Below, piece after piece: positions 7,353 through 18,305 of a DNA stretch of 40,947 nt (within the stretch, counting starts at the first letter, position 1; the number at the start of each line of letters is the position of its first letter). The notes beneath the pieces are model-generated. The model saw nothing but the letters and a program-made list of their open reading frames with translations. It made no database searches and was not told where the DNA came from. The position numbers were made by a program, and so were the translations under genes. The stretch spans positions 1 through 40,947 of the forward strand of contig JAEEUR010000010.1 of the NCBI GenBank assembly GCA_016290595.1, in the 5' to 3' direction. Source of the stretch: Lachnospiraceae bacterium (lineage in GTDB: Bacteria; Bacillota; Clostridia; Lachnospirales; Lachnospiraceae).

Positions 7353-8462
7353 TTATGATTCACTTAATGGCGTTTCCACCACTCTCGCCGTCTTTTTCCG
7401 GCGGTAATGCGGCCGCGAGCGTTTGCTGCTCTTCTTTTCGGCGGCGGGGGCGTCCGCGCTTTCCGCCGCAGCGGCTGCCGCTTCCGCTCTCTGCGCCCGC
7501 CGTTTGGCCTTTTCCTTTTCCACCCGGCGGATCCGGCGCTCGCGCACGGCTTCCTTGCGGGCTTCGATGTCCTTCACGTCCTCTTCGGTGGCGGGTTTGA
7601 TCGTTTTAACGATGTAGATCTCCTCGCCGGGCCCTTTGCGGATCCTCAGCTTCCCCTTGACGCAGCCGTGGCGGGGACATTCGCAGAGGGCGTAGTAGAG
7701 GCCTCCGCCGCTTCCGGCAAACCAGTCGATCTTCCGGGTGACCTTCGACCGGCAGCGGTTGCAGCCGAGGGCCGTTACCGAAGGTTCTTTCAAGGCGGTC
7801 TCCTTGTCCGGATACAGCTGTGAGACGAACTTGGTGTAGGTCTTGAAGTCGAGGGTGAATTCCTCCTCGTGGTTTTCCGGCAGATGGTAGTAATCCACGG
7901 ACAGATAGTGCAGGTACGGCTTGATGTTCATCTTCTGCATGATCAGCGCCGTGTAGTACGCGTCCTCGAACGCGGCATGGAAGCGGCCCTCCTCGGGGAT
8001 ATCCATCTCCTCCACCGCCTCCTGCAGGGCCGGACGCTTCTTGCCGTCCAGATACGCCAGGCTGTAGAGCTTCTGCAGATCCAGATAGAGCAGCGGCTTC
8101 GGGAACTGGTACGGGATGTGATAGTAATCCAGGTTCCGCTGCAGCTCGAACAGGTCCGAGGGGCCCCAGGTCACGAAGACCGGATTCCTGCCGCACCATT
8201 CCAGGAAGCTCCGGGCCACCGGGCTGAAGGTGCGGGACTGGTTCAGCTTCGCCATGTCCATGTGCACGACCGCCTGCGTGTGGCGGTTCATGCTGCGGTA
8301 GACCAGCGGTTTGATGGTCTCGTGGAACCGGTCCGTTTCCTTGCGGCGGGCGTTCAGCTTCACCGCGCCGATCTCCAGGATCTCGAAGGGCAGCTTGGGG
8401 TTCTCCCGGTACCGCCCGCCGGGCGACTGGTTCCACTCCAGGTCAAATACGATATAGTTCAT
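7353..8462 (-). CDS. DEDDh 3'-5' exonuclease with cysteine cluster and basic tail
   Basis: A 369-residue protein. The N-terminal half (about 1-180) is an RNase T/DnaQ-type exonuclease with all DEDDh residues visible: D7 and E9 (FDLEW), D103 (WGPSDLF), and H162/D167 (FHAAFEDAYY). It resembles the KapD group. Residues C234, C237, C260, C262 and C267 form a probable zinc-binding module. From about 300 the chain becomes a charged Lys/Arg/Ala-rich tail to the C-terminus, likely disordered and able to bind nucleic acid. Substrate (RNA or DNA) is unknown. It is third in the fhs-folD operon, 15 bases after folD. Confidence 0.85.
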   Translation of the reverse strand: MNYIVFDLEWNQSPGGRYRENPKLPFEILEIGAVKLNARRKETDRFHETIKPLVYRSMNRHTQAVVHMDMAKLNQSRTFSPVARSFLEWCGRNPVFVTWGPSDLFELQRNLDYYHIPYQFPKPLLYLDLQKLYSLAYLDGKKRPALQEAVEEMDIPEEGRFHAAFEDAYYTALIMQKMNIKPYLHYLSVDYYHLPENHEEEFTLDFKTYTKFVSQLYPDKETALKEPSVTALGCNRCRSKVTRKIDWFAGSGGGLYYALCECPRHGCVKGKLRIRKGPGEEIYIVKTIKPATEEDVKDIEARKEAVRERRIRRVEKEKAKRRAQRAEAAAAAAESADAPAAEKKSSKRSRPHYRRKKTARVVETPLSES

Positions 8463-8477
8463 GTGTGTTTTCTTTCT

Positions 8478-9326
8478 TCACTTGTTTTTTCCGGCGGCCT
8501 GCGCCACGTGGGACAGCAGGACCGCGGTCGTAACGGCGCCGACGCCGCCCGGGACCGGGGTGATCGCAGCCGCCTTCGGCTCCGCCGCCGCAAAGTCGAC
8601 GTCGCCGCAGAGGGTCCCTTCCTCCGTCCGGTGAATGCCCACGTCGATCAGGATCTGGTTTTCACCGAAATGCTCTCCGCCCAGGGCCTTCGCCTTTCCC
8701 AGCGCCGCCACGACGATGTCCGCGCCGCGCGTTGCGGCCGGCAGGTCCTTCGTTTTGCTGTGGCAGAGGGTCACGGTGGCGTTCTCGTTCAGCAGCAGCA
8801 TGGCAAGCGGCCGGCCCACCACCAGCGAGCGGCCCACGACCGCGCAGCGTGCGCCGGCAAGCTCCGCGCCGTAGAACTTCAGGATCTCCACGACCGCCTG
8901 CGCGGTGCAGGGGGCAAAGCCGAGCTTTTTCCCCGCAAAAACGCCCGCCAGGGAAAGATCCGTGGCGCAGTCCGCGTCCTTTTCCGGTGCAATCATGCCG
9001 CAGAGCGCCGCTTCGTCGATCTGCTTCGGCAGGGGCCTGAGCAGCAGGATGCCGTGGACGGAAGCGTCGGCGTTCAGGCTTTGAAGCACGGCTTCCGCCT
9101 CATTTTGCGAAGCATCCTCCGGGAGCGTTACGTGCCTGACTTCGATGCCGCAGCTGCCCGCGTTTTTCTGAATGCCCCGGAGGTAGGCGGCGTTGTCCGC
9201 CCGCTCTCCGACTTCCAGAACGGCCAGCGTGGGAAAGATCCCGCGCGCCGCCAGAGCATCGGCCTGTTCTTTTGTCCGCGCCTTGATGGCTGCCGCCACC
9301 GGAGCGCCTTTTAAGATGTGTTCCAT
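8478..9326 (-). CDS. folD: FolD-type methylene-THF dehydrogenase/cyclohydrolase, catalytic lysine missing
   Basis: A 282-residue protein covering the full FolD fold. FolD normally interconverts 5,10-methylene-THF and 10-formyl-THF using NAD(P). The NAD(P) site VVGRSLVVGRPLAMLL and the C-terminal PVPGGVG signature (TPVPGGVGAVTT) are intact. The active-site helix is not canonical. Family members carry Y-x3-K, with K as the cyclohydrolase residue, whereas here Y48 is followed by L, R, G and I52, with lysine at K54 instead. The usual QLPLP segment is LRPLP (96-100), where L96 replaces the glutamine. I recall similar variants in other clostridia, so it is probably a clade rather than a broken gene. 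It lies 19 bases after fhs, so it belongs to the same folate one-carbon operon. Confidence 0.88.
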   Translation of the reverse strand: MEHILKGAPVAAAIKARTKEQADALAARGIFPTLAVLEVGERADNAAYLRGIQKNAGSCGIEVRHVTLPEDASQNEAEAVLQSLNADASVHGILLLRPLPKQIDEAALCGMIAPEKDADCATDLSLAGVFAGKKLGFAPCTAQAVVEILKFYGAELAGARCAVVGRSLVVGRPLAMLLLNENATVTLCHSKTKDLPAATRGADIVVAALGKAKALGGEHFGENQILIDVGIHRTEEGTLCGDVDFAAAEPKAAAITPVPGGVGAVTTAVLLSHVAQAAGKNK

Positions 9327-9345
9327 ACAGTCTTCCTTTTTCCTG

Positions 9346-11016
9346 TCAGAACAGTCCCGTGATGACGCCGTTCTCGTCCACGTCGATGTTTTCGGCCGCC
9401 GGCTTCTTCGGCAGGCCCGGCATGGTCATGATATCGCCGGTCAGCGCGACCACGAAGCCCGCGCCGGCGCTGATGCGAACCTGGCGGACCGTCACGCGGA
9501 AGTTCTTCGGCGCGCCGAGCTTTAACGGATCGTCCGAGAAGGAGTATTGCGTCTTGGCCATGCAGACCGGCATCCGGCCGTAGCCTAAGGATTCCAGCTT
9601 CTCCAGTTCTTTCACGGCCGGGGCCAGGAAGTCCACGCCGTCCGCATGGTAGATCTTCTTCGAGATGGCCTCGATCTTTTCGCGCAGGCTTAAGCCGTCT
9701 TCGTAGCTGAAGCGGAACTCGGAAGGCTCTTCGCAGAGACGCACGACCTCTTCGGCCAGCGCCTTGCCGCCTTCGCCGCCCTTCGCCCAGACTTCGCTTA
9801 AGACCACGTTGACGCCGAGGGCTTTGCACTCGTCCTCCACCAGCTTCAGCTCGGCTTCGGTATCGTCCGGGAAGCGGTTGATCGCCACCACCGCAGGCAG
9901 GCCGTAGACCTTCGTGATGTTCTCCACGTGCTGCAGCAGGTTCGGCAGACCGGCCTTTAACGCGGCCAGGTCTTCGTTTTTAAGCTCCGTCTTCGCCTTG
10001 CCGCCGTGCATCTTTAAGGCCCGGACCGTCGCGACGATGACCACCGCCGAAGGCTTAAGGCCCGCCATGCGGCACTTGATGTCCAGGAACTTCTCCGCGC
10101 CCAGATCCGCGCCGAAGCCGGCTTCCGTGACCACGTAGTCACCGGTCTTTAAAGCCATGCGGGTCGCCATCACGGAGTTGCAGCCGTGCGCGATGTTCGC
10201 GAACGGGCCGCCGTGCACGAAGGCCGGGGTGTGCTCTAAGGTCTGCACCAGGTTGGGCTTTAAGGCGTCCTTTAAGAGGGCCGCCATCGCGCCCTGCGCC
10301 TTTAAGTCGCCGGCCGTGACGGGCTTGTCGTCGTAGCTGTAGCCGACGATGATCCGCGCCAGTCTTTCTTTTAAGTCCGCGATGCCCGAGGCCAGGCAGA
10401 GGATCGCCATGATCTCGGAGGCGACGGTGATGTCGAAGCCGTCCTCGCGGGGCACGCCGTGCGCCTTGCCGCCCAGACCGATCACGATGTTCCGAAGCGC
10501 CCGGTCGTTCATATCCACGGCCCGCTTCCAGGTGATGCGCCGCGGGTCGATCCGAAGGAGATTGCCCTGCTGGATGTGGTTGTCCAGCATCGCCGCCAGC
10601 AGGTTGTTGGCCGCGCCGATCGCGTGGAAATCGCCGGTAAAGTGCAGGTTGATGTCCTCCATCGGCACCACCTGCGCATAGCCGCCGCCGGCCGCGCCGC
10701 CCTTGATGCCGAAGACCGGGCCCAGCGACGGTTCGCGCAGGGCGACCATCACGTTTTTGCCGATCTTCTTCAGGCCGTCCGCCAGGCCGATGGTCGTGGT
10801 GGTCTTGCCTTCGCCGGCCGGGGTCGGCGTGATCGCCGTGACCAGGATCAGCTTTCCGTCCGGACGCTCCGCCCGGTCTTTTAAGAGGCTGAAATCCACC
10901 TTGGCTTTGTAGCTGCCGTACTGTTCCAGATACTTTTCATCGATTCCGGCCGTTTTCGCGACCCCGAGGATGTGCTGCTTTTCGCAGGCCTGTGCGATGG
11001 CGATGTCAGTGAGCAT
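9346..11016 (-). CDS. fhs: Formate--tetrahydrofolate ligase
   Basis: A 556-residue cytoplasmic enzyme that makes 10-formyl-THF from formate, THF and ATP. This is the entry step of the folate one-carbon branch, also used in acetogens and purine-fermenting clostridia. The P-loop TPAGEGKTT is at 65-73, and family segments such as [19 protein letters not shown] and [16 protein letters not shown] are present. The length is normal. The ATG has AAGGAG upstream. It heads the fhs-folD-exonuclease operon and is divergent from a small XRE regulator. I could not identify a convincing -35/-10 pair for it in the 152-base divergent region. Confidence 0.97.
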   Translation of the reverse strand: MLTDIAIAQACEKQHILGVAKTAGIDEKYLEQYGSYKAKVDFSLLKDRAERPDGKLILVTAITPTPAGEGKTTTTIGLADGLKKIGKNVMVALREPSLGPVFGIKGGAAGGGYAQVVPMEDINLHFTGDFHAIGAANNLLAAMLDNHIQQGNLLRIDPRRITWKRAVDMNDRALRNIVIGLGGKAHGVPREDGFDITVASEIMAILCLASGIADLKERLARIIVGYSYDDKPVTAGDLKAQGAMAALLKDALKPNLVQTLEHTPAFVHGGPFANIAHGCNSVMATRMALKTGDYVVTEAGFGADLGAEKFLDIKCRMAGLKPSAVVIVATVRALKMHGGKAKTELKNEDLAALKAGLPNLLQHVENITKVYGLPAVVAINRFPDDTEAELKLVEDECKALGVNVVLSEVWAKGGEGGKALAEEVVRLCEEPSEFRFSYEDGLSLREKIEAISKKIYHADGVDFLAPAVKELEKLESLGYGRMPVCMAKTQYSFSDDPLKLGAPKNFRVTVRQVRISAGAGFVVALTGDIMTMPGLPKKPAAENIDVDENGVITGLF

Positions 11017-11038
11017 GTGTTCTCCTTTTCGGTTTTCC

Positions 11039-11061
11039 GGATACGGGGCGTATCCTTTTTT
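11039..11061 (+). repeat. Terminator-like hairpin in the fhs 5' leader
   Basis: GGATAC-GGGGC-GTATCC followed by TTTTTT on the plus strand. No plus-strand gene lies upstream, so as a terminator it would only stop antisense transcripts coming out of fhs. In the fhs mRNA the same hairpin sits just before the ribosome-binding site without a following U-run. Confidence 0.5.
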
Positions 11062-11168
11062 GCTTGAAAGCGGACGTTTTCCGCATTTTCCTTATCCCGC
11101 GTCAATCTGCGGTATTTATAATTTCCGCCGCGTTCCTCTATGATGGAAGGGAAAGCGAGGATCCCGCA

Positions 11169-11504
11169 ATGGTTAAGCAGCGTTTGAAATCCCTCCGGTG
11201 CGCCCTGAAGCTGACCCAGAAGGCGGTTGCCGAAGAACTTCATATCACGAGGGCGGCCGTAAGCGCCTATGAGAACGGGCGCCGGACTCCCTCCTATGAC
11301 ATTCTTGTCCATTTCTCAAAGTATTACCGGACGACGACCGACTATCTGCTCGGCGCCACCGACGATCCGGAACCGCCGCCGCAGCTGGATCCCTTAAGCC
11401 GGCAGATCCTGGAATGCTACCGTTCCTCCGGTCCTCAGGAGCAGGCCTTCATCTACCGCCAGAACATGTTCATTCAGGAGATCCTGCGTTTTGAGCAGCG
11501 CTGA
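11169..11504 (+). CDS. Small XRE-family HTH regulator
   Basis: A 111-residue protein with a Cro/C1-type HTH at about 1-58 (LKLTQKAVAEELHITRAAVSAYENG, then DILVHFSKYYRTTTDYLLG). A short helical C-terminal part of unknown role follows. The ATG at 11169 has GAGGA seven bases upstream. An in-frame ATG at 11064 would add 35 residues with unfavourable composition and no ribosome-binding site. TATAAT at 11117-11122 may be its -10, but I see no matching -35. It is divergent from fhs and could regulate it, which is inference. Its stop is only eight bases from the prfB stop on the opposite strand. Confidence 0.85.
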   Translation: MVKQRLKSLRCALKLTQKAVAEELHITRAAVSAYENGRRTPSYDILVHFSKYYRTTTDYLLGATDDPEPPPQLDPLSRQILECYRSSGPQEQAFIYRQNMFIQEILRFEQR

Positions 11505-11512
11505 TCCTGCCG

Positions 11513-12640
11513 TCAGTTCTCCGGCACCGCCTGCTTCTCCAGGGCCTTTGCCTTGAGGAAACCGTAGATGAAGCGGTCGATATCGCCGTCCAGCACGGCG
11601 GTGGTGTTGCCGGTCTCCACGTTCGTGCGCAGATCCTTCACCATCGTATAGGGCTGCAGCACGTAGGAGCGGATCTGGGAACCGAAATTGTTGTCCCGGA
11701 CCACCCCGCGGATGTCGGCGGCTTTTTCCAGATTGGCCTGCTGCTTTAAGATCAGCAGCTTGGCCTTCAGCATCTGCATGGCCTTGTCCTTGTTCTGATA
11801 CTGCGAGCGCTCATTCTGGCACTGCACCACGATCCCGGTCGGGAAGTGCGTGATGCGGATGGCGGACGAGGTCTTGTTGACCTTCTGGCCGCCGGCGCCG
11901 CTGGAACGGAACACGTCGATGCGGATGTCGTCCTCCGGGATCTCGATGTCCAGATCCTCCTCGATGTCCGGCATGACGTCGCAGGACACGAAGGAGGTCT
12001 CCCGCTTGCCCGCCGCGTTGAAGGGCGAGATGCGCACCAGGCGGTGCACGCCGTGCTCGGATTTCATCAGGCCGTAAGCATGGTAGCCGTCGATCTGGAA
12101 GGTCACGGATTTGATGCCGGCTTCGTCGCCCTCCTGCATATCCAGGAGCTCCACCTCGAAGCCTTTTTTGGCTGCCCAGCGGGTGTACATGCGGTAAAGC
12201 ATGGAGCACCAGTCGCAGGATTCGGTGCCGCCGGCGCCGGCCCGCAAGGTCACGATGGCGCCTTCCGCGTCAAATTCGCCGGAAAGCAGGGTCTCCATGC
12301 GGAGGGCCTCCAGCTCCTCCTTTAAGGCGCCGAGCATCTCGCCGACTTCGCGGGCGATCTCCGGATCCTCCTCCTCGTAGCCCATCTCGATCATGACCTC
12401 GATATCGTCGTACTGGGTGGAAAGGCCCTCCAGCTGCTTTACCGTGTCCTTCAGGTTTTTGAGCTCCGTGGAGATCTTGGCCGCCTTTTCCGGATCGTTC
12501 CAGAAATCGGGCTCCTCCATCATCTTGTTCAACTCGGTGATGCGGTTCTCCTTGCCCGCGATATCCAGGGAGGCCCGGACCTCCTGAAGGGGTTCCTTCA
12601 GGGCCGCCAGCTCGCTTTTATAATTGTCAAGTTCAACCAT
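11513..12640 (-). CDS. prfB: Peptide chain release factor 2, no programmed frameshift
   Basis: RF2 of 375 residues, recognising UGA and UAA stop codons. The tripeptide SPF that reads the stop codon is at 205-207, and the GGQ hydrolysis motif is at 250-252. In many bacteria prfB contains an in-frame UGA near codon 25 that is bypassed by +1 frameshifting. Here the corresponding stretch (S24-L25-D26) is read as TCC-CTG-GAT in one uninterrupted frame, so autoregulation by frameshift is absent. It begins 15 bases after secA, a gene order common in Bacillota. Confidence 0.96.
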   Translation of the reverse strand: MVELDNYKSELAALKEPLQEVRASLDIAGKENRITELNKMMEEPDFWNDPEKAAKISTELKNLKDTVKQLEGLSTQYDDIEVMIEMGYEEEDPEIAREVGEMLGALKEELEALRMETLLSGEFDAEGAIVTLRAGAGGTESCDWCSMLYRMYTRWAAKKGFEVELLDMQEGDEAGIKSVTFQIDGYHAYGLMKSEHGVHRLVRISPFNAAGKRETSFVSCDVMPDIEEDLDIEIPEDDIRIDVFRSSGAGGQKVNKTSSAIRITHFPTGIVVQCQNERSQYQNKDKAMQMLKAKLLILKQQANLEKAADIRGVVRDNNFGSQIRSYVLQPYTMVKDLRTNVETGNTTAVLDGDIDRFIYGFLKAKALEKQAVPEN

Positions 12641-12655
12641 AAAGTCTCCCCTTCG

Positions 12656-15223
<2,568 letters not shown>

Positions 15224-15237
15224 TCTGTCATTACCTC

Positions 15238-17223
15238 TTATCGGATCTCGGCGCCGGGTTTTACGTCCCGTCCGGTGGTCATCAGGGAAAGGTTGCCGTC
15301 CTCATCCTCGGCGGAGAGCAGCATGCCCTCGGAGATGAGGCCCGCCAGCTTCGCCGGCTTTAAGTTCACGATGGCCATGACGTTCCTGCCGACCAGCTCT
15401 TCGGGCTTGTACCAGGCCTTGATGCCGGAGATGATCTGGCGCTTTTCGCCGCCGAAATCGATCTCAAAGCGCAGGAGCTTCTTAGACTTCGGGACTTCTT
15501 CGCAGACCAGGACCTTGCCGACGCGGAATTCCAGCTTCGCAAAGTCGTCGTATTCGACCTCGGGCTTGTGGGTAAGTTCCTTCGCCGGCTCTTCTTTCTT
15601 TTCCGGCGCGGGGGCGGCCTCTTCCTTCGGGGCCGGGAACAGCTCCGCCACCTTCTTCATCACAGCGGCGGCGTCCAGCCGCGCGAAGAGCTGCTCCGGC
15701 TTTTCCGTGACCTTCGTCTCCGGATTCAGGCCAAACCCGCCGAGCTTTGCGAAACCGCGCTTTTCGGTGCCCAGCTGCGCAAAGATCTTCTCCGCCGTCT
15801 CCGGCAGGAAGGGCGCCAGCAGGCTCGCGCCGATGGTCAGGCCTTCGGACAGGTTGTAGAGCACGGTGGCCAGGCGGTCCTGCTTTTCGGGATCCTTCGC
15901 CAGAGCCCAGGGCATCGTCTCGTCGATATATTTGTTGCAGCGCTTGAACAGGTTCCAGATCTCGGTCAGGGCGTCCGCCACGTGCAGGGTCTCCATGGCC
16001 TTCTCGCAGCGGGCCGGCGTTTCCTTTGCCACCGCGATGAGTTCCTCATCCACGGGCTCGGATACGCCGCCGTTCCTCACGGCGCCGCCGAAATACTTGT
16101 TGCTCATCGCGACCGTGCGGTTTAAGAGATTCCCCAGCACGTTCGCCAGATCCGCGTTGATGCGCTCGATCAGAAGGTCCCAGGTGATGACGCCGTCGTT
16201 CTCGAAGGGCATCTCGTGCAGCACGAAGTAGCGCACCGCGTCCAGGCCGAAGAAATCGATCAGGGTGTCCGCGTACAGGACGTTGCCCCGGGATTTGCTC
16301 ATCTTTCCGTCGCCCTGCAGCAGCCAGGGATGGCCGAAGACCTGCTTCGGCAACGCCTCGCCCAGCGCCATCAGGAAGATCGGCCAGTAGATGGTATGGA
16401 AGCGGATGATGTCCTTGCCGATGACGTGCACGTCGGCCGGCCAGAACTTTTTGTACTGCTCCGTGCTTTCGCCGCCGCAGTGATAGCCGATGCCGGTGAT
16501 GTAGTTGGTGAGGGCGTCCAGCCAGACGTAGACCACGTGCTTGTCATCAAAATCCACCGGGATGCCCCACTTGAACGAGGTGCGGGAGACGCACAGGTCC
16601 TGCAGGCCCGGCTTCAGGAAGTTGTTGACCATCTCGTTCTTGCGGGAAACGGGCTGGATGAACTCCGGATGCGCCTCGATGTGCGCCATCAGACGGTCCG
16701 CATACTTGCTCATGCGGAAGAAGTAGGCCTCCTCGGAAGCCTTCACCACGGGGCGGCCGCAGTCGGGACAGACCTTGACGCCGTCCTTGTCCACGACCTG
16801 CGATTCTGTGAAGAAGGATTCGTCCGGAACGCAGTACCAGCCCTCGTAGCTGCCTTTATAAATGTCGCCCTGATCGTAGAGCTTTTTGAAGATCTTCTGC
16901 ACCTCGGCCTCGTGATAATCGTCGGTGGTGCGGATGAACTTGTCGTAGGAAATGTTTAAGGAATCCCAGATGTTCCGGATGAGGCCGGCGGTCTCGTCCA
17001 CGAAGGCCTTCGGCGTCTTGCCGGCGTCTGTCGCCTTGTTTTCGATCTTCTGGCCGTGCTCGTCGGTGCCGGTCTGGAAGAAGACGTCGTAGCCCTGCGC
17101 CCGGCGGAAGCGCGCGATGGCGTCCGTCAGGACGATCTCGTAGCAGTTGCCGATATGCGGCTTGCCCGAGGCATAGGCGATGGCGGTGGTAATGTAATAC
17201 GGTTTTTTGTCGTAAGTCTGCAT
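15238..17223 (-). CDS. metG: Methionine--tRNA ligase with C-terminal tRNA-binding domain
   Basis: A class I synthetase of 661 residues. The HIGH motif is HIGN at 23-26 and KMSKS is at 307-311. A zinc-knuckle CPDC is at 152-155. After a Glu/Ala/Lys/Pro-rich linker (about 522-555), a Trbp111-like OB-fold tRNA-binding domain spans about 556-661 (FRVGKVL..., ...[13 protein letters not shown]). It is the first gene of the metG-secA-prfB operon. The leader of about 90 bases contains no T-box GGGTGG or S-box consensus that I can recognise. Confidence 0.97.
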   Translation of the reverse strand: MQTYDKKPYYITTAIAYASGKPHIGNCYEIVLTDAIARFRRAQGYDVFFQTGTDEHGQKIENKATDAGKTPKAFVDETAGLIRNIWDSLNISYDKFIRTTDDYHEAEVQKIFKKLYDQGDIYKGSYEGWYCVPDESFFTESQVVDKDGVKVCPDCGRPVVKASEEAYFFRMSKYADRLMAHIEAHPEFIQPVSRKNEMVNNFLKPGLQDLCVSRTSFKWGIPVDFDDKHVVYVWLDALTNYITGIGYHCGGESTEQYKKFWPADVHVIGKDIIRFHTIYWPIFLMALGEALPKQVFGHPWLLQGDGKMSKSRGNVLYADTLIDFFGLDAVRYFVLHEMPFENDGVITWDLLIERINADLANVLGNLLNRTVAMSNKYFGGAVRNGGVSEPVDEELIAVAKETPARCEKAMETLHVADALTEIWNLFKRCNKYIDETMPWALAKDPEKQDRLATVLYNLSEGLTIGASLLAPFLPETAEKIFAQLGTEKRGFAKLGGFGLNPETKVTEKPEQLFARLDAAAVMKKVAELFPAPKEEAAPAPEKKEEPAKELTHKPEVEYDDFAKLEFRVGKVLVCEEVPKSKKLLRFEIDFGGEKRQIISGIKAWYKPEELVGRNVMAIVNLKPAKLAGLISEGMLLSAEDEDGNLSLMTTGRDVKPGAEIR

Positions 17224-17320
17224 AGTTTCTCCTAAGGTTCCGGACAGATGAGCCCGGTTTTTCGGCCGCCCGGCCTTCTTCGCTCACGCAAATAAGACCC
17301 AAAGGGGCACTATCCGTTAG

Positions 17321-17349
17321 AGTATAGCACAAGAAGGCTTTTAACGCAA
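17321..17349 (-). promoter_or_regulatory. Promoter of metG-secA-prfB
   Basis: TTGCGT (17344-17349), 17-base spacer and TATACT (17321-17326) on the minus strand. The -10 is preceded by TGC, making it an extended -10. Confidence 0.7.
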
Positions 17350-17352
17350 GAA

Positions 17353-17378
17353 GGCAGGCGCCCGAAAAAGCGCCTGCC
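17353..17378 (-). terminator. Terminator after the zinc-ribbon/Q-rich gene
   Basis: On the minus strand GGCAGGCGC pairs with GCGCCTGCC around an 8-base loop and is followed by TTCTTGCGTT. It sits immediately upstream of the metG promoter. The T-tract is modest. Confidence 0.65.
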
Positions 17379-17434
17379 CGAAAAAAGAATGCCGTCCTCC
17401 CCCTGTCCGGACGAGGGTAGGCTGCGGGAATTTA

Positions 17435-18088
17435 TCAGCGTACGAAGAGATGCGCCCGCTTGTTGTAGTAGGTCTTGTTGAGTGCGATAACGATCAGCGA
17501 CGCCACCAGCGTGATGCCGGCGGAAACGTAAAGGACCGTCGCGTCGGCGCCGTAGCCCGACAGAATAAGGGCTTCCCAGACCATGATCACCACGGTCCCC
17601 ACCGCGCTGTTGAGCAGCGTGAAATGCAGTATCCTGGGGCCGTTCTTCTTGAACTTCAGCAGCAGGATGGCCGTGACGGCGCAGAGGATGCCGATCAGGA
17701 TGGCAAAGATCCCGTAAACGCCGTTCGGCGTTTCCAGCTCCGGAACGTAAACGTCGACCAGTCTGGCATCCCCGTTCAGATACTGGATGCCGGCGACGAT
17801 ATTGAGGACGGCCGAAAGCCACAGGCAGAAATAACACAGGAACTTGTGCCACTTCATCGGCAGCTGCTGATAGACGGGCTGCCGGTAGTTCTGCTGCGGC
17901 TGATAGTACGGCTGCTGGTAGTTCTGCTGGGGCTGCTGATAATACGGCTGCTGGTAATTCTGCTGCGGCTGCTGATAGTTCTGCTGCGGCTGCTGGTAGG
18001 CCGGCCGGGCATTCTGCTGCGGCTGGCCGCAGACGCTGCAGAAGGCGGCGCCGTCAGGCAGCTGTGCTCCGCAATTCGGACAAAACAT
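17435..18088 (-). CDS. Zinc-ribbon membrane protein with Q/Y/N/P-rich repeats
   Basis: A 217-residue protein of unknown function. The N-terminus is a zinc ribbon (C3, C6, C17, C20). Residues 31-77 are a low-complexity repeat built from YQQPQQN and YQQPY units. The C-terminal part has about four hydrophobic segments: near 82-100, 120-140, 150-170 and 180-200. The zinc ribbon and repeat are probably cytoplasmic. The ATG at 18088 has AGGGAGGG eight bases upstream, while an earlier ATG at 18217 would run through the promoter. It is a single-gene unit with a perfect-consensus promoter, so it may be strongly expressed. Similar 'zinc ribbon plus repeat plus membrane' proteins are common in Clostridia and uncharacterised. 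Confidence 0.8.
   Translation of the reverse strand: MFCPNCGAQLPDGAAFCSVCGQPQQNARPAYQQPQQNYQQPQQNYQQPYYQQPQQNYQQPYYQPQQNYRQPVYQQLPMKWHKFLCYFCLWLSAVLNIVAGIQYLNGDARLVDVYVPELETPNGVYGIFAILIGILCAVTAILLLKFKKNGPRILHFTLLNSAVGTVVIMVWEALILSGYGADATVLYVSAGITLVASLIVIALNKTYYNKRAHLFVR
17858..17998 (-). repeat. Coding tandem repeat (YQQPQQN units)
   Basis: Degenerate 21-36 base units (CTGCTGATAGTTCTGCTGCGG-like on the plus strand) encode repeated YQQPQQN/YQQPYY blocks. The DNA is prone to slippage, so repeat number may vary between strains. Confidence 0.8.
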
Positions 18089-18173
18089 TTTTATTCCCTC
18101 CCTGTTTCTTCTGGGTCTGAATATACGCCGGACGCCTTGCCGGAAAAACCGGGCCGGCCGCGTTTCTTTTATG

Positions 18174-18202
18174 ATTATAGAAAAAAGTCCGGAGGATGTC
18201 AA
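18174..18202 (-). promoter_or_regulatory. Perfect-consensus promoter of the zinc-ribbon/Q-rich gene
   Basis: TTGACA (18197-18202), 17 bases, TATAAT (18174-18179) on the minus strand. Both hexamers match the sigma-A consensus exactly at optimal spacing. Confidence 0.88.
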
Positions 18203-18247
18203 CGCGGAAACGAACATTCCCCCGCTTCCGCCCGCGGAAATAAAAGA

Positions 18248-18274
18248 TCCCCGCCTCCGCCGCGGGTGCGGGGA
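18248..18274 (-). terminator. Terminator after the SPFH gene
   Basis: On the minus strand TCCCCGC pairs with GCGGGGA around a GC-rich loop, then TCTTTTATTT follows. It separates the SPFH gene from the next promoter. Confidence 0.75.
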
Positions 18275-18305
18275 GACGGGGGAAGCACCGTTTGCTTCAG
18301 GGCCT

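Noticed and set aside
7869-9314. Long plus-strand open frame (481 codons)
   Set aside because: It is antisense to the exonuclease and folD genes, has Arg/His/Gln-rich low-complexity composition and no ribosome-binding site or family resemblance. It is a shadow of GC-rich coding DNA.
11017-11168. THF or other riboswitch upstream of fhs
   Set aside because: Only a short simple hairpin is present; no conserved riboswitch core could be matched.
17224-17320. T-box or S-box in the metG leader
   Set aside because: No GGGTGG-type T-box core or SAM riboswitch consensus is recognisable.
17858-17998. CRISPR array
   Set aside because: The periodic sequence is in frame and encodes a YQQPQQN protein repeat; there are no unique spacers.
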